Source: Ypsolopha sequella
Taxonomy: Eukaryota > Arthropoda > Insecta > Lepidoptera > Ypsolophidae
Length of the DNA: 64,000 bases
Assembly: GCA_934047225.1 (NCBI GenBank)
Contig: CAKOHE010000030.1
Coordinates: 124,001-188,000 of the forward strand
Reading direction: 5' to 3'
Shown: positions 20,843 to 32,478 of the stretch, piece by piece
How the letters are laid out: every line of letters starts with the position of its first letter
Numbering within the stretch: the stretch's first letter is position 1
Notes under the pieces: model-generated
What the model was told of the DNA's origin: nothing
Seen by the model: the letters and a program-made list of their open reading frames with translations, nothing else
Databases searched by the model: none
Translations under genes and position numbers: made by a program

Positions 20843-23747
20843 CTATTTATTAAGTATCTTGCTTATTACTTCCCTCTTAAAACTAGCTTCTGATCCATAA
20901 AATAGATCTATAGATGAGAAGGAGGTATTGTAAAGCCTCTGAGCCCTAAAAATTATGGAATTTTTTGCAAAATTTGTGTGGGCTGCAGGTACATGAAACA
21001 ATGTTGTATGTCTAGTCCGTTTAGATGGTGCACGTAGTTGCATCATTAGGGTTGTTAACTCTGAGCAGTCAAGATTATTATTACATATATTGTGTACAAA
21101 CATCATGTCAAATAGTGTGCGCCTATCCTCCAGAGTTATAAACTTATGGTGCATACAGGAGTCATTGTAATCGATGGCCGAGTAGTTAGAACGGAAATTC
21201 AGATATCTTAAGAATCTTTTTTGTATTCGTTCAATACCGCTTTTATAACATTCATAAAAGGGATTCCAAATAGAACAGCAATACTCAAGTAGACTTCGAA
21301 CGTATGCGTAATAGAGAACCTTGACACAGCCCAAATCTGTAAAATCACGAGAGATTCGCATGATGAAACCTAGGCTCTTGAAAGCTTTGTCCATTATATT
21401 GGCAAAATGATGAGCAAAAGTTAATTTACAGTCAAGTAGAACACCTAGGTCACGCACCAGCTGTACTTTATTAATTTCAGTGTTTCTAATGGAGTAAGCA
21501 AATATAGTAGGTTTTCGTTTACGTGTGAAGGTAATTGCCATGCATTTTGAGATGTTAATGCTTATTCTATTCTTACAGTAGTACTCAGCTAGACGTTCAA
21601 GGTCCTCCTGGAGTTGCAGACAATCTGAGACACTCACTATGTTCTTATACACTTTTGTATCGTCAGCGTAGAGTAGAAATTTTGCATGATGAAAGCATTC
21701 AAATATGTCATATAGGTAGGCCACATACAGGAGAGGACCAAGAATGGAACCCTGTGGTACCCCAGAAGTAATTTCAATGAAGTTAGACTTGTGACCACTC
21801 AGCACCACAGCTTGACTGCGATTTTTAATATATGAATTCATCCACCTAAGCAAATCGCCACAAATACCAAGGTGCTGCAGCTTCCGCATGAGGATGACGT
21901 GATCCACGCGGTCGAATGCTTTTTCGAAATCCGTGTAGATCACGTCAACCTGACCACGGTTATCCATACCTCTAGACACGTCATTAAGAAAAACAGCAAG
22001 GTTGGTCGTAGTAGATCTGCCCTTGAGAAACCCATGCTGTTGCGCGGGAACTGACTTTGCAATTGAAGAGTAAATAAAATTGTGGAAAACTTGTTCCATT
22101 ACCTTACTGAGAACGTTTAAAATTGAAATGGGCCTGTAATGTTCTATAGCTGATTTTATTCCCTTTTTATGAATTGGTACAATATGTGCCATTTTCCATA
22201 TTGTAGGGAAAACTCCTTCATTAAATGACCTATTGAACAAAATAGCAATTGGCTCAGATAGCGCCTTTGCACATTTAACAAAGAAAATGGGAGGTAAACA
22301 ATCGCTTCCTGCTCCCTTAGACGTGTCAAGGTCACCTAGAAGCTTTGCAACACTATCACGTGTTACTACCAATCCATCTAGTATATCTGTGTTTAATACT
22401 TCAAGAAGATCAGAGGGGGGATATTCTTCTGCAGGCTTCGAAAACATATGTTCAAAGAAGTCGCTAAAACCTAGGCAGATCTCCTCTTCATTATTTAAAT
22501 TCTGATTGTCATATTGCATTTGACTTGGATAGCCAGATTTATTTTTCCGTTTTGATTTCACGTATGACCAAAATAGTTTAGGTGTGGTTTTTATATTAGC
22601 TTGTGAGCGTGAAATGTAAACTCTATAACATTCTTCCTGAAGGGAAGTCTGCCTGCTACGTAACAGTGAGAAAGTCTGATAATCTACCGGATTTCTATAC
22701 TTCTTCCATCTTTTATGAACTTTGCTCTTTTCTTTCGTGAGATTGATTAAAGCACGACTAAACCAAATTGGATACTGATGAGATGAAGTTATAAATATTT
22801 GTGGTATATATTTATCAATTAGGCTATTGATGATTTTATAAAATACATCCACAGCTTCATCAACAGACCCATGCCTCAACACAACCCAATCAGTATTCAG
22901 TAACTCTGTGTTAATAGAAGCATAGTCGCCTTTTCTAAATAATTTCTTTTTATGGGGTTTAGATTTCAAAGAAGGGATCGTGACGTCTACGGCATTTAAT
23001 TGAACCGGGGGGTGAAATACATCTTCCTTGGAGATTGGATCAGCACGTTCAATTCCTGTTAAAGCTCGTAAAAATTAAATCAAGTGTATTGTTGCATGTG
23101 TTCGTCAATAAATTATGTTGTTGCAAACCTATAGATGATGTTGTAGTTACTAAGTTAGATGCAGAATTTTGCAATTCCGTTGTTCCTTTTTTCAGTAATA
23201 GTGGTCCTTCTTTTGTCCATTTAATGCAGTATAAATTAAAATCCCCTGCGATGATAAAATAATCATCAGGATGTTGATCTATGATTTGTGAAAGTGAATC
23301 AAGGAACAACTGCATTTTAGTAGGTAAATTAAATTCAGGAAAGTAGACAGTAGCAACGTGAAGATCGCGATTAGAACCCAAGGCCCGCGCACTCACCGTG
23401 ATCCAGACGCATTCAAGCTGACTGTGTCCCCACTCCGGTCTCGCACGTGCTCCGAGCCGCGATGCACACAACGCCATCACACCTCCGCCAGCGGTCGGCG
23501 AGTCCCTATCCAATCGAAATATGTCGTACCTATCGTTTGATAACTCAGAGTTAAGTATACCTTCACATAGCCAGGTCTCCGTTATAAGTATGAGATCATT
23601 GTCTGAAAGGAGTACATTATTGTAAAACTTAGAAGTTTTTGTTCGTAGCCCACGTACATTTTGGTAAAATACGCTTAATGATAAATACGTAAGTCGAACA
23701 TTTATATTATGATGACATTTTTTAATGATTAATCGAGGTCCGTGTAG
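20843..23747 (-). pseudogene. Non-LTR retrotransposon endonuclease-reverse transcriptase with frameshift (LINE B)
   Basis: The minus-strand endonuclease frame runs from about 23747 to 23049 (VFYQNVRGLRTKT, ITETWL, AGDFNLY), and the RT frame is open from just upstream of 22969 to 20843. They are joined by a single frameshift near 23050-23060: the linker GIERADPISKEDVFH is readable in the second frame. RT motifs present: LDTSKGAGSDCLPP, HYRPISILNVLSK, HGFLKGRST, YTDFEKAFDRV, SGVPQGSILGPLL, LLYADDTKVY. No ORF1 is seen upstream. The 3' end stops a few bases after the TAG codon at 20843, where LINE A begins, so its 3'UTR and tail are missing. Confidence 0.82.
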
Positions 23748-24769
23748 TTAGTTCTCAATGTTGCATTTATCGTTTCCTCTGTTTCATTAATTTACTAGGC
23801 AACATGATATTTTAATTGAATACCGTTTTCTTCCGTATTATTTTGCCGAGCGACCAACCGTCACGCGGTGGCGGATCCAGAGCTTGCGGTGTCAGCGTGG
23901 CGACGCCGCCAATACGCAATTCCTAGCTAATAGTGGAAACCGGGCAGGCCGTGCGCCACTGCTGAGTGTCACTGTCCACACTCGGTACACAACATGGTGT
24001 CCCCATCTTTGATAGTACTTTATACATTTTAGCTCAATTAGCAGAGAGAGAGACGAAAGAAAGTTATAGACAGACACTAAGACGGTAAGATAGGTGGTGA
24101 GTCCTGTTATTGCCGTACCTACTCAGGGTACAAATACATGCTCTGTGTTATTTTTCTTTTAGATCATGTTATTTTAGATCTTAGAACTTTGTTCGAAAGT
24201 TAAATAAATGAAAAATCTATAATATTACAATCGACAATAAAATTCTTACCTAATTACTTTCCATTTTTCTGACGCTAAAGTTCTTATTACATTGCAATAA
24301 ATATGACAGCGCCATAATTCACGGGACAACTGATAGGACTCGCTCGAGATACGAGCGTAACCTGAATGAACTCTTATTAAAGTTACAGTAAGCAGAGAAT
24401 ATAAAGTATTACTACGTCAGTAAGTAAGTGTTAGATTTACGCAGTAAAGTCTGGTGCCATACACCTGTGTCGGCTTGGTTTGAGCTCAAAGGAAGCGCCC
24501 GGCGGCGGCGGCGCTAGGTTTACCTACCTAGTTTCATTCACATCATCTGATTCATCTTTTTGTTCATTATCTTTTCTAGATCTGAAAGAAAAAATATTCA
24601 CATTACAAGTTGATATACGTCATATGTAAGTACATAATTTACGATATTAAAGTTGAAGAAAAAAAATTATACACCGCGTCAAAATAATGTACTGGTGCAG
24701 TTTTGTTTGTAAAGAAACAAAAGTAATAAATAAAATCAATATAATATATCGTCACGAAACGAATTGAAA
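23748..24769. other. Gene-free stretch
   Basis: GC-rich patches at about 23860-23990 and 24470-24520 in AT-rich DNA. TTGCCGTACCTACTCAGGGT at 24109 has a near copy at 24910. No gene seen. Confidence 0.4.
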
Positions 24770-24905
24770 CGAATGCTCGAGGGGGTGTCAAGAGGTTTTC
24801 CGAGTTTGAACTGTGAAATGTAAGTCATACTCTACACGCTCTGTAAACCCACGTTTCACCGACGATTATTACGTCCCAACGTGATGGGTGGTGGTTACGG
24901 TAAGC
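24770..24905 (-). repeat. Inverted copy of the SINE 3' body
   Basis: Its reverse complement matches the segment at 25927-26020: CACGTTGGGACGTA, TCGTCGGTGAAACG and TCGGAAAACCTCT correspond in order. The tRNA-like head is absent. Confidence 0.55.
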
Positions 24906-25769
24906 CCTATTGCCGTACCTACTTTGGGTACAAATACATGCTTTTTAGGGCACCTATAATAATAAAAAAGTAAATTGAATATTACTCTTACCTTAAAATA
25001 TCCAACATTCTTTTTTGTCTCTCTCTATATGAAAATTTACTTCGATCTCCTTTAAATTTTATTTTGTCCCATTTTATATATATATTTTAAAAATGTTTAT
25101 GGTTTTATAGCGCAGAGCGAAAACTGGCACAGGTCCGACCTCCAGAGCGCCTCAGCGCGAACTGGTCGCACAGGCGACAAACAGCGATCAGAGCGTTGCG
25201 GGAAGAAATTATATGTATTATTTCATATTTATTTCAAATGTTAATTGTGATCAAAAAGCGTTCAATAAGTAACTTAAGTAATGTATGTAGAAAATTCTCG
25301 CATATTTTGAGATGTATAGCTTTAAAAATACATATCATTAGCTCGATGTTAAGATTTTTTTAGCGCTAAATTTGCGATTTTTTTCTATCGAGCGAAGTTA
25401 ATTAAATTACGTTTTCAGAACGACAAGTTACTTAAGTATATCCTCGTTTCTAATATATATATTTTTTGGATTTTTAATAACGTAATTACTAACGGTATGA
25501 ATTAAACAAAATGTTCATTTTATAATTGAGGGGCCTGAAGTTCGCGCGTGGACGCTATAATAAACTTGAAGTTTGACGAGTTAACAAAGAACTTTTTTTA
25601 GAAAAATTATAAATATATAATGTGATTGAGAAAAATGCCACGAAACCTAAAACAAGAAAGAAGCGGCTACAAAAGCTTTGAAAATACATGCAGTAAAGTA
25701 AGTAGGTACCTAATATAATCTACCTACACAATCATTATCCATAGTTGAGTAGTTATGAATAATTACTGG
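24906..25769. other. Gene-free stretch
   Basis: AT-rich apart from a GC-rich block at about 25110-25205. No gene or clear element boundaries. Confidence 0.4.
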
Positions 25770-26050
25770 TAACAATTATAGTAGCTCATGAGTAGAACGC
25801 AGGCCCCTCAATTTTGAGATCCAGGTTCAAGCCCCGGTTGGGCATGCACCAAAGAGTTTTTCGGAATTTTTGTGCATAGTATTTACTAATACTTACTACT
25901 TGCTGAATGTTTTGTGCCCAAAGTCAGCACCAACCACGTTGGGACATACTTATCGTCGGTGAAACGCGGGTGTACCGAGTGCGGACACAATCGGAACACC
26001 TCCAAAACCCCCCCCGGGGATTCCTATCATGACGATAAATAATAGATTCG
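25770..26050 (+). mobile_element. tRNA-derived SINE
   Basis: TAGCTCATGAGTAGAACGC resembles an RNA polymerase III A box. About 30 bases on, GGTTCAAGCCCCGG is a good B box. The unrelated body contains the CACGTTGGGACATAC and TCGTCGGTGAAACG blocks shared with 24770-24905. Transcribed by Pol III and mobilised by a LINE in intact relatives. The 3' boundary is approximate. Confidence 0.65.
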
Positions 26051-26611
26051 CTAGGTGGCGCTTCAAGCGTTAACATCAAAATCTGACCAGTCCCGTAAAA
26101 AAATATAATTTCCCGTTTAAAGTTTATTTTTCATCAAGCCATTGAATTATCCGGGAAGTTTGTGTTCCAAATCGTACGGTCTATTGTTATCTGTGCTTAA
26201 ATACACGCCATAGTTGTGTATTTTGAAGTGAAATAGTGACGTGACCAAACATAAGAAAAGGACGCAAAGGTCTTGTTATTATGTAAACAGGAGGTAATTA
26301 ACATTGACTTTAATTATATGTGCTGCTTATAAACATTCAATAGTGCCTATAATAGTGAATAAACTGAAAAACAAGCATAAATTTTAACCAATAATTTTAT
26401 ACCCTCTTGAAAATTATAACGGCAATTATTTTATTTCGTCCATTATTCTACACCTACCTACATCAAAACACCATCTGCACAACTACATAATATAAACAAG
26501 AGCTAGAGAAATATTTCCTGTGGGCTGTAGTTTACGTGGAAGCTGGAATTTATTGGAGCTAGGAGTTTCGCCATATTTGCAATAAAGAGGGCGCTAAGTG
26601 TTATATTTACA

Positions 26612-27637
26612 ATGGAATGTGGAAAGTGCAAACTGCACACAAAGGCGGATGATCGTTTGAAATGCGCTGGTTGTGCAAACATATTGCACTTTTTATGCGC
26701 GGGACTCGATGAACCCGCTTTCCGGAAAATCCTTCCAATGAATAAACTTAAGTGGAAATGCGAAAGTTGTAAGCAGCCGAAAGTAAGTAGTCCAGTAGTT
26801 GTCAACAATGTTGAAGATTCCACTACGTTTTCGTCATTCATTAATATTGACGCGAATAGCCTAATGAAATTGGTAGAGGATAAATTCAATAAGCTGCAAC
26901 AATCACTCGAATCACTCAGGTCGGAAGTAAACGGCAGACTTACAAACCTCACGAACTGTGTAAGCTCTTTGGACGATCGCATCACAATAATTGAAAATAA
27001 CTTGTCGTCGGTCTCGGAGTCGACTACTCAACTGAAGGCCGAAAATGAGAGCCTCTCGGAGACCATCTCGCAGCTAAAACTCGAAATTAATGACAGAGAG
27101 CAGGAACTTCTACTAAACGATGTAGAAATTTCCGGGATACCGGAGGAACACGGTGAAAGTCTAGGCCACATCGTTTTATTGGTATCTCAAAAGCTGGGTG
27201 TACAGATAGAAGAACGTGACGTGGTACATGCGGTGCGTGTCGGACCCCCACGGCTCGGCGGCCTCGTTGACGGGGAGCGCAGAGGAGGAGGCGCGACGAT
27301 GGCGGCGGGACGCCCGCGCCCTATCGCGGTGAGGTTCACGCGACGTGCGCCGCGCGACCAGCTGATGCGCCAGGCGCGCGTACGACGCGGCGCCACTACA
27401 GCTGACTGCGGTATCGCCGGCCTTGCTCGACGCGTTTACGTGAACGAACGGTTGACGAAAACTAACCGTCTACTTTTCAATGCAGCTCGCGAGGCTGGAA
27501 AGAAAAGAGGATGGAATTTTTTTTGGACCAAGGAAGGAAAAGTCCTAGTTCGCCAAGAAGAGGGCAAAATCAGTCACCGGCTTAGATCTGAGGCTGATAT
27601 CCTGCGTGTTTTTGGTGCAAGTGCAGTTAGTTCATAA
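26612..27637 (+). CDS. LINE C ORF1: PHD-finger, coiled-coil nucleic-acid chaperone-like protein
   Basis: 341 residues, starting at the first ATG in a good context (ACAATGG). Residues 3-53 form a C4HC3 PHD-like zinc finger (Cys3, 6, 18, 21, His26, Cys29, 50, 53). Residues about 85-170 are a coiled coil (LEDKFNKLQQSLESL-type heptads, then AENESLSETISQLK). Residues about 170-340 are an RRM/CTD-like region with EISGIPEEHGES, RPIAVRFTRRAPRD and VYVNERLTKTNRLLF, as seen in LINE ORF1 proteins that coat the RNA. A GC-rich, Arg/Gly-rich insert lies at residues about 214-235. It is the upstream partner of the EN-RT protein, separated by about 450 bp of AT-rich spacer. Confidence 0.82.
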   Translation: MECGKCKLHTKADDRLKCAGCANILHFLCAGLDEPAFRKILPMNKLKWKCESCKQPKVSSPVVVNNVEDSTTFSSFINIDANSLMKLVEDKFNKLQQSLESLRSEVNGRLTNLTNCVSSLDDRITIIENNLSSVSESTTQLKAENESLSETISQLKLEINDREQELLLNDVEISGIPEEHGESLGHIVLLVSQKLGVQIEERDVVHAVRVGPPRLGGLVDGERRGGGATMAAGRPRPIAVRFTRRAPRDQLMRQARVRRGATTADCGIAGLARRVYVNERLTKTNRLLFNAAREAGKKRGWNFFWTKEGKVLVRQEEGKISHRLRSEADILRVFGASAVSS

Positions 27638-28092
27638 GATAGTGTTAGGACTACGTAAAAAAATTATTGATCTGTTTAGTATATTTTTTTGTGTAGAAAA
27701 TTATTTACTTTGTATACAAATGAGGTTATCAATGAGTATTAATCTCAGTGGAACTAAATCTTTTGAAATCCAGGTAGATGTATTCTTGTTGCATGTTATT
27801 TTTGTATGCGATTGTGTTCTTTTGTGTGACAAACTAATTATTTATATTTATGTAACTTATATATTTTATTACCCGACTTATTTCATTTACTCGTATTTGA
27901 TGTGCATTTATTTATATTATAATATTACCATTTGTATCTACATATTATTATTTATATTACAAAGTCTTAATTTTAATTTTATGTCTGAATTCTTTAACCC
28001 CACAAATATAGTTTTGTTAGAACTCGTCAAGTACTTGCGCACGTGTTCTTTATTCAATTTTAAAAGGCAAAAATAAATTCCTTAAAGTAAGT

Positions 28093-30903
28093 TTGCTCAA
28101 TATAGGCTCATTGGGGACAGGTCATGATGAATTTTATGTGGTGATGCAGCGGGAAGCGGCTGATATAGTGGCCATCAATGAGACGTGGCTGCGACCAGGT
28201 GAGGAGGAAAAGGCACCAGTCTGCCCAGGCTACCAGCTGCGGCACGTGCCTCGTGCTCCAGGCTTGGGAGGTAGGTGGCGTGGCGGAGGTGTGGGCTTTT
28301 ATATTAGAAAAGGAGTGCGGGCTCGTGTTATGACTCATCCAACGTCTACAGTTCAACAGTTGTGGATTTCGCTGACCGTGCATGGTACTCGTCTCGCTGT
28401 AGGTACTGCTTACCGTCCTGAATGGGTTAATGCTGACGATTTTATCGACAGCATTACTGAATCAGTTTTGTCATTTAGTCATTTTGATAAAGTCATTTTA
28501 ATGGGAGATTTCAACATTAATCTTTTGAATACCACTAATGATGTAACAATTAAATTAAATAATTTCTTGTTTTACACACAACTAAACCAACTAGTAAAAG
28601 AACCAACGCATTTTTTTTCCGATACTAGTAGAACATTGATAGATTTAATAATAACTAATGCAAAAGCTCGTGAAGTTACGGTGAGATTGACCCCAGTTTT
28701 GAGCAAACATGCATTTGTTAGCGTTGTCCTTGATTTAAAACTTGAAAAAATTAAACCTACATGTATAGTATCGCGTAATATCAAAAGGATAAATAATGTA
28801 CAGTTCAATGAAGATGTTGAAAATACATGTTGGGAAGACATTTTAAACTTGGGTTCAGTAGATGATATGGTGACCACGTTTAATTTATATGTCACACAGT
28901 TATTCGATTTACATGCACCAAAAAAAAGGATAAAAGTGAAGCAGAAGAGGTTACCATGGATCACTGATACAATAACTGTTATGATGAAATTAAGAGATGA
29001 AGCACACGAAAGATTCCGTAAAACAAAATTAAATAAACATAAAATTTATTATAAATCGTTGAAACAACTAGTAATAACAGGATTAGATAAAGAAAAGTGT
29101 GCATATTACGAGCACCATGTGAACTCTCAGTATAAAAATCCTAAATCCTTGTGGAAAAATATAAAACAAACTGTGGAATATAAACGTAGTAGTAAGGACT
29201 TACCAGATCATTTTAACAGTGCTGAAGCAATTAATGACCATTTCTTAAACGTGCCTGGGGATAATAACATTCCTCTATCTGACCTTACCTATTATGAACT
29301 CCACCGTTTTAACTCTTCTAGTTTCTCATTGCGTACGGTTGATGAAAAAGTGGTTGAAAAGCATTTGTTAAATATAGATACTAAAGCGCATGGCATCGAC
29401 GGTTTGACTATTGATATGATTTTACTCACCCTCCCAAAAACGCTTAAAATTATTACAGCTATCATCAACAGATCTCTTTTTACCGGCCACTTTCCAGAAT
29501 GCTGGAAAACAGCAGTGGTAAAACCTATTTCAAAAATACCGCATCCTGTTCAAATTAAAGATCTTAGAGCAATTAGCATTTTACCTGTTGTATCAAAAGT
29601 GTTGGAAAAAATTGTCCATTCCCAGTTGGCTTCTTATTTAGAATTCAATAATATTCTTCCTTCTGTACAATCGGGTTTCAGAAAAGGTGTAAGTACATCT
29701 ACAGCTTTAGCTGATGTAGTTGATAATGTTATAACAGCGAGAGACCAGGGTATGTGTACTGCTTTGGTATTGTTGGATTTTTCACGGGCCTTTGACTGCA
29801 TTAGCATTCCTTTGTTACTCTCAAAACTTAGTTTCTATGGAGTTGAAAGAAAAGCTGTTGAATGGTTCAATGGGTATTTAAGTAATAGAAAACAGCTTGT
29901 TCAAATACGTAAAACAGATGGATCCACCATTGATTCAGTACCTAAACATCTATCTCGAGGCGTTCCTCAAGGTTCGATACTCGGCCCATTACTTTTTATT
30001 TTATATACATCTAACATTACACAGGTCATTAAGAATTGTAGTTATCATATTTACGCTGATGACCTGCAGGTTTATTATTCATTCAAGCCAAAAGATACAG
30101 AATCTTCAGTCAATATAATTAATGAAGATTTAAATGCTATAGCTGATTGGTCAGGACGCTGTGCCTTGGTGTTGAATTCAGAGAAAACTAAATTTATTCT
30201 GCTTGGTACTAATAAGCAAGTGTCAGATTGCATAGCTCAGACCCCAAAAGTAATGATTAAGGGTATTGACATTGAAAGAGTGAGTGAAGCGAAAAATCTG
30301 GGAATGCAAATGGATAGTCTTTTAAGTTTTGAAAATCATATTATCAATGTGGTCAAAAACTGTTTTTATAGGTTAAAGTTACTTTATAGACTAAGAAAGT
30401 ATATTAGTGTCGAAGTTAGAATTCAAATGTGTGAAACTTTGATTTTATCTAAATTGAATTATGGAGATGTAGTATTTGGGGGCTGCATGCTGTCAAGATC
30501 ACAACGTCTTGTCCAGCGGGTACAAAATGCGTGTACACGGTTTTGTTACAATATTCCTTCTCGTACTCACGTCACGCCTTACCTAATTGATAGCAATCAG
30601 TTAAAAATGTCTGCTCGTCGCGACTTGCATTTTGGGGTCATGTTATTTGGGATAATCAAGCACAAACACCCTAAGTTTTTATATGACAAAATTACATGGT
30701 CCTCTAGCGTCAATCGATATGCAACAAGAGCTTCAGATTACCTCATTATTGTACCCAAACATCAATCGGCTGGATTCAAAGGCAGTTTTCGATACAGGGC
30801 GTCAAAAGTATGGAATGATTTGCCCCCACCCATCAGAGAGTGCAAAACAAAGGCAACATTCCGTATTAAATTGAAAAAGTACCTTTTAGACATACAAAAA
30901 TAA
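28093..30903 (+). CDS. LINE C ORF2: endonuclease-reverse transcriptase
   Basis: About 936 residues and uninterrupted. The frame stays open upstream of 28093 with no obvious ATG, so the true start is uncertain. The N-terminal AP-type endonuclease starts at SLLNIGSLGTG, with INETWL (catalytic Glu), MGDFNINLL and LIDLIITN. The C-terminal endonuclease motif, usually Ser-Asp-His, reads SKH here. The reverse transcriptase has HGIDGLTIDM, DLRAISILPVVSK, SGFRKGVST, LLDFSRAFDCI, SRGVPQGSILGPLL and YADDLQVYY, then a thumb domain and a RVQNACTRFCYNI C-terminal block. In the family it nicks chromosomal DNA and reverse-transcribes its own RNA at the nick. Codon use is AT-rich like its surroundings. Confidence 0.9.
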   Translation: MLNIGSLGTGHDEFYVVMQREAADIVAINETWLRPGEEEKAPVCPGYQLRHVPRAPGLGGRWRGGGVGFYIRKGVRARVMTHPTSTVQQLWISLTVHGTRLAVGTAYRPEWVNADDFIDSITESVLSFSHFDKVILMGDFNINLLNTTNDVTIKLNNFLFYTQLNQLVKEPTHFFSDTSRTLIDLIITNAKAREVTVRLTPVLSKHAFVSVVLDLKLEKIKPTCIVSRNIKRINNVQFNEDVENTCWEDILNLGSVDDMVTTFNLYVTQLFDLHAPKKRIKVKQKRLPWITDTITVMMKLRDEAHERFRKTKLNKHKIYYKSLKQLVITGLDKEKCAYYEHHVNSQYKNPKSLWKNIKQTVEYKRSSKDLPDHFNSAEAINDHFLNVPGDNNIPLSDLTYYELHRFNSSSFSLRTVDEKVVEKHLLNIDTKAHGIDGLTIDMILLTLPKTLKIITAIINRSLFTGHFPECWKTAVVKPISKIPHPVQIKDLRAISILPVVSKVLEKIVHSQLASYLEFNNILPSVQSGFRKGVSTSTALADVVDNVITARDQGMCTALVLLDFSRAFDCISIPLLLSKLSFYGVERKAVEWFNGYLSNRKQLVQIRKTDGSTIDSVPKHLSRGVPQGSILGPLLFILYTSNITQVIKNCSYHIYADDLQVYYSFKPKDTESSVNIINEDLNAIADWSGRCALVLNSEKTKFILLGTNKQVSDCIAQTPKVMIKGIDIERVSEAKNLGMQMDSLLSFENHIINVVKNCFYRLKLLYRLRKYISVEVRIQMCETLILSKLNYGDVVFGGCMLSRSQRLVQRVQNACTRFCYNIPSRTHVTPYLIDSNQLKMSARRDLHFGVMLFGIIKHKHPKFLYDKITWSSSVNRYATRASDYLIIVPKHQSAGFKGSFRYRASKVWNDLPPPIRECKTKATFRIKLKKYLLDIQK

Positions 30904-31621
30904 TATAAGCCTTGTAATGAAAATTTTTGTTATTTTATATATTTTTATTTTGGTATATATGTATATAATTTATGTTTTATATAAATATAATTATTTATTT
31001 ATATATATCTCCTGCACATTCTTCTTATCTTTATGTGTATTTAAATATAAGCCACCTAGCATAGGTATAGGTTAAGTTTTAATATTAATTTTAAGTCAGG
31101 GTTCAGCAGAATACCAGCGCTGTAGCCCCTACTACAGCATTAAGCTGAGCTGAAATCCTTTTTTATTTACCACTGTTTTCCTAATGTTATGTTTACTCGT
31201 ACTGTTTGTTAATTTGTATTGTTTGTTATATTGTATGTTTTTATGTTCTTTCTCGTGTTTGTGGTATTTTAAAATAAATTACTTTTCTTTCTTTCTTTCT
31301 TTCTTCTTTCTAATAATTATTATAAACTACAATCAACAATTCACGCAAAAAACGTTGCTCAAAATTTTGTTTTTACTTCTATCCAGCTAAATAAACTACC
31401 CAAGTATCAAAGCTCGGACTATGTATATGGTTTAGCTTCGCTTCCGACCTGTTTTTTTTTTGGACCGGAGCACTATTTGAAATACTTGTTTTAGTTCATT
31501 TCAGAAAAATATGTCCAAGGCAGGCATATCAAAGCCGTATAAATACACCTGTAACATTATGTAGAGATAGTTGAATTACTAGAATTGTAGGTATAATACA
31601 AATAATTGATATATTATTTCA

Positions 31622-31702
31622 GGGGCATCTAAAAAGAGACCACCAGAAACAGAAGGCAAAGAAAATAATCCGACAAAATCTGCAAAAAAGACTAAGTACT
31701 GA
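31622..31702 (+). other. Candidate host terminal exon, copy 1
   Basis: A TTATTTCAG acceptor is followed by an open frame of about 26 codons (ASKKRPPETEGKENNP..., ending TGA). It aligns with the candidate exon at 35974 through the shared GCATC start and the EGK(E/D)N block. No upstream exons identified. Confidence 0.3.
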
Positions 31703-31764
31703 AAAGTTTATTCGGGTAGACCTGACAATATATTAATTCAAAATAATCTGTGCATGTAACCTGT

Positions 31765-32130
31765 AATGTCATTCCATCCATCCATCAGCCTCGTTCGTCC
31801 ACTGCTGGACATAAGCCTTTCCAGGACTTTGTCATTCCCGGTGGTCATCCTGGAAGAATTGCCCATAATCACACATGCTGGGCAGGCGGGTTGGTGAGCA
31901 TGGTGCCGGAACCCTCGCACCAGTGACGCCGCTGCCCGTTACCAGTCTGTTCCATGTAAGGCCTGGCTATAAGGGATGGATACACCGCCATCCATCGGTC
32001 CCAGGCGTGGTGGGCCTCCTGGTTTTTTGCCTGTGAACTGTCCTCTTACTCTCCCCTGAATTACTTCGAGGGGGTCTCCAAGTAAGATGGTGGTACCTCC
32101 ACAGTCGAGCCCGGCATCAGCTCTACCACC
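31765..32130 (+). repeat. CCATCC-headed interspersed element Z, copy 2
   Basis: The fullest copy: CCATCCATCC head, GTTCGTCCACTGCTGGACAT, AGTGACGCCGCTGCCCGTTA, CTTCGAGGGGGTCTCC and the 3' end CAGCTCTACCACC. About 365 bp, no coding capacity. Confidence 0.8.
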
Positions 32131-32189
32131 TTTCAAATATCATTGTCATTGAAATTATGTAATGTCATTGAAATTTAGTAAATATTTAG

Positions 32190-32445
32190 GGTGCCAACAA
32201 ACGAACATCACTTTCAAAACGGTAGCCGTAGACAACGGTAGGTAACTGCATATGTCGAACCATGTTGGCGATAGCCATCGACTACCATCGAACAATGGTA
32301 GTGAGCGTCAGCTATTGGTTGCATTCGACGCGCTGACGCTGCCAAACAGCGCCGACTGCACTCGATTGATGGTATTGTCAGCGTTGTATGGTCAACTGCA
32401 ACCGATGGCTGACGCTAACGTCATTCGGTGGCAATTTATAGTATA
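32190..32445. mobile_element. MITE-like element with partner at 37079-37400
   Basis: GCGTCAGCTATTGGTTGCA and TGCAACCGATGGCTGACGC form an internal inverted pair. Related sequence lies at 37079-37400, partly in inverted order. Non-coding. Confidence 0.55.
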
Positions 32446-32478
32446 GAATAGTAGACTGTCAGAATACAGTCGGAAACA

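Larger units (their letters stand above)
26200..31315 (+). mobile_element. Near full-length two-ORF LINE (LINE C)
   Basis: Contains ORF1 (26612-27637) and ORF2 (28093-30903), both open. The 3'UTR ends with AATAAA near 31274 and a (TTTC)n tract at about 31283-31312, which probably is the simple-repeat tail. The 5' boundary is not defined; sequence from about 26200 is consistent with a 5'UTR. I could not identify flanking target duplications. Confidence 0.75.

Noticed and set aside
27606..28076. 156-residue hydrophobic frame between the LINE ORFs
   Set aside because: Extremely AT-rich; Tyr/Ile/Phe/Leu composition is that of the spacer, and it overlaps the ORF1 end out of frame.
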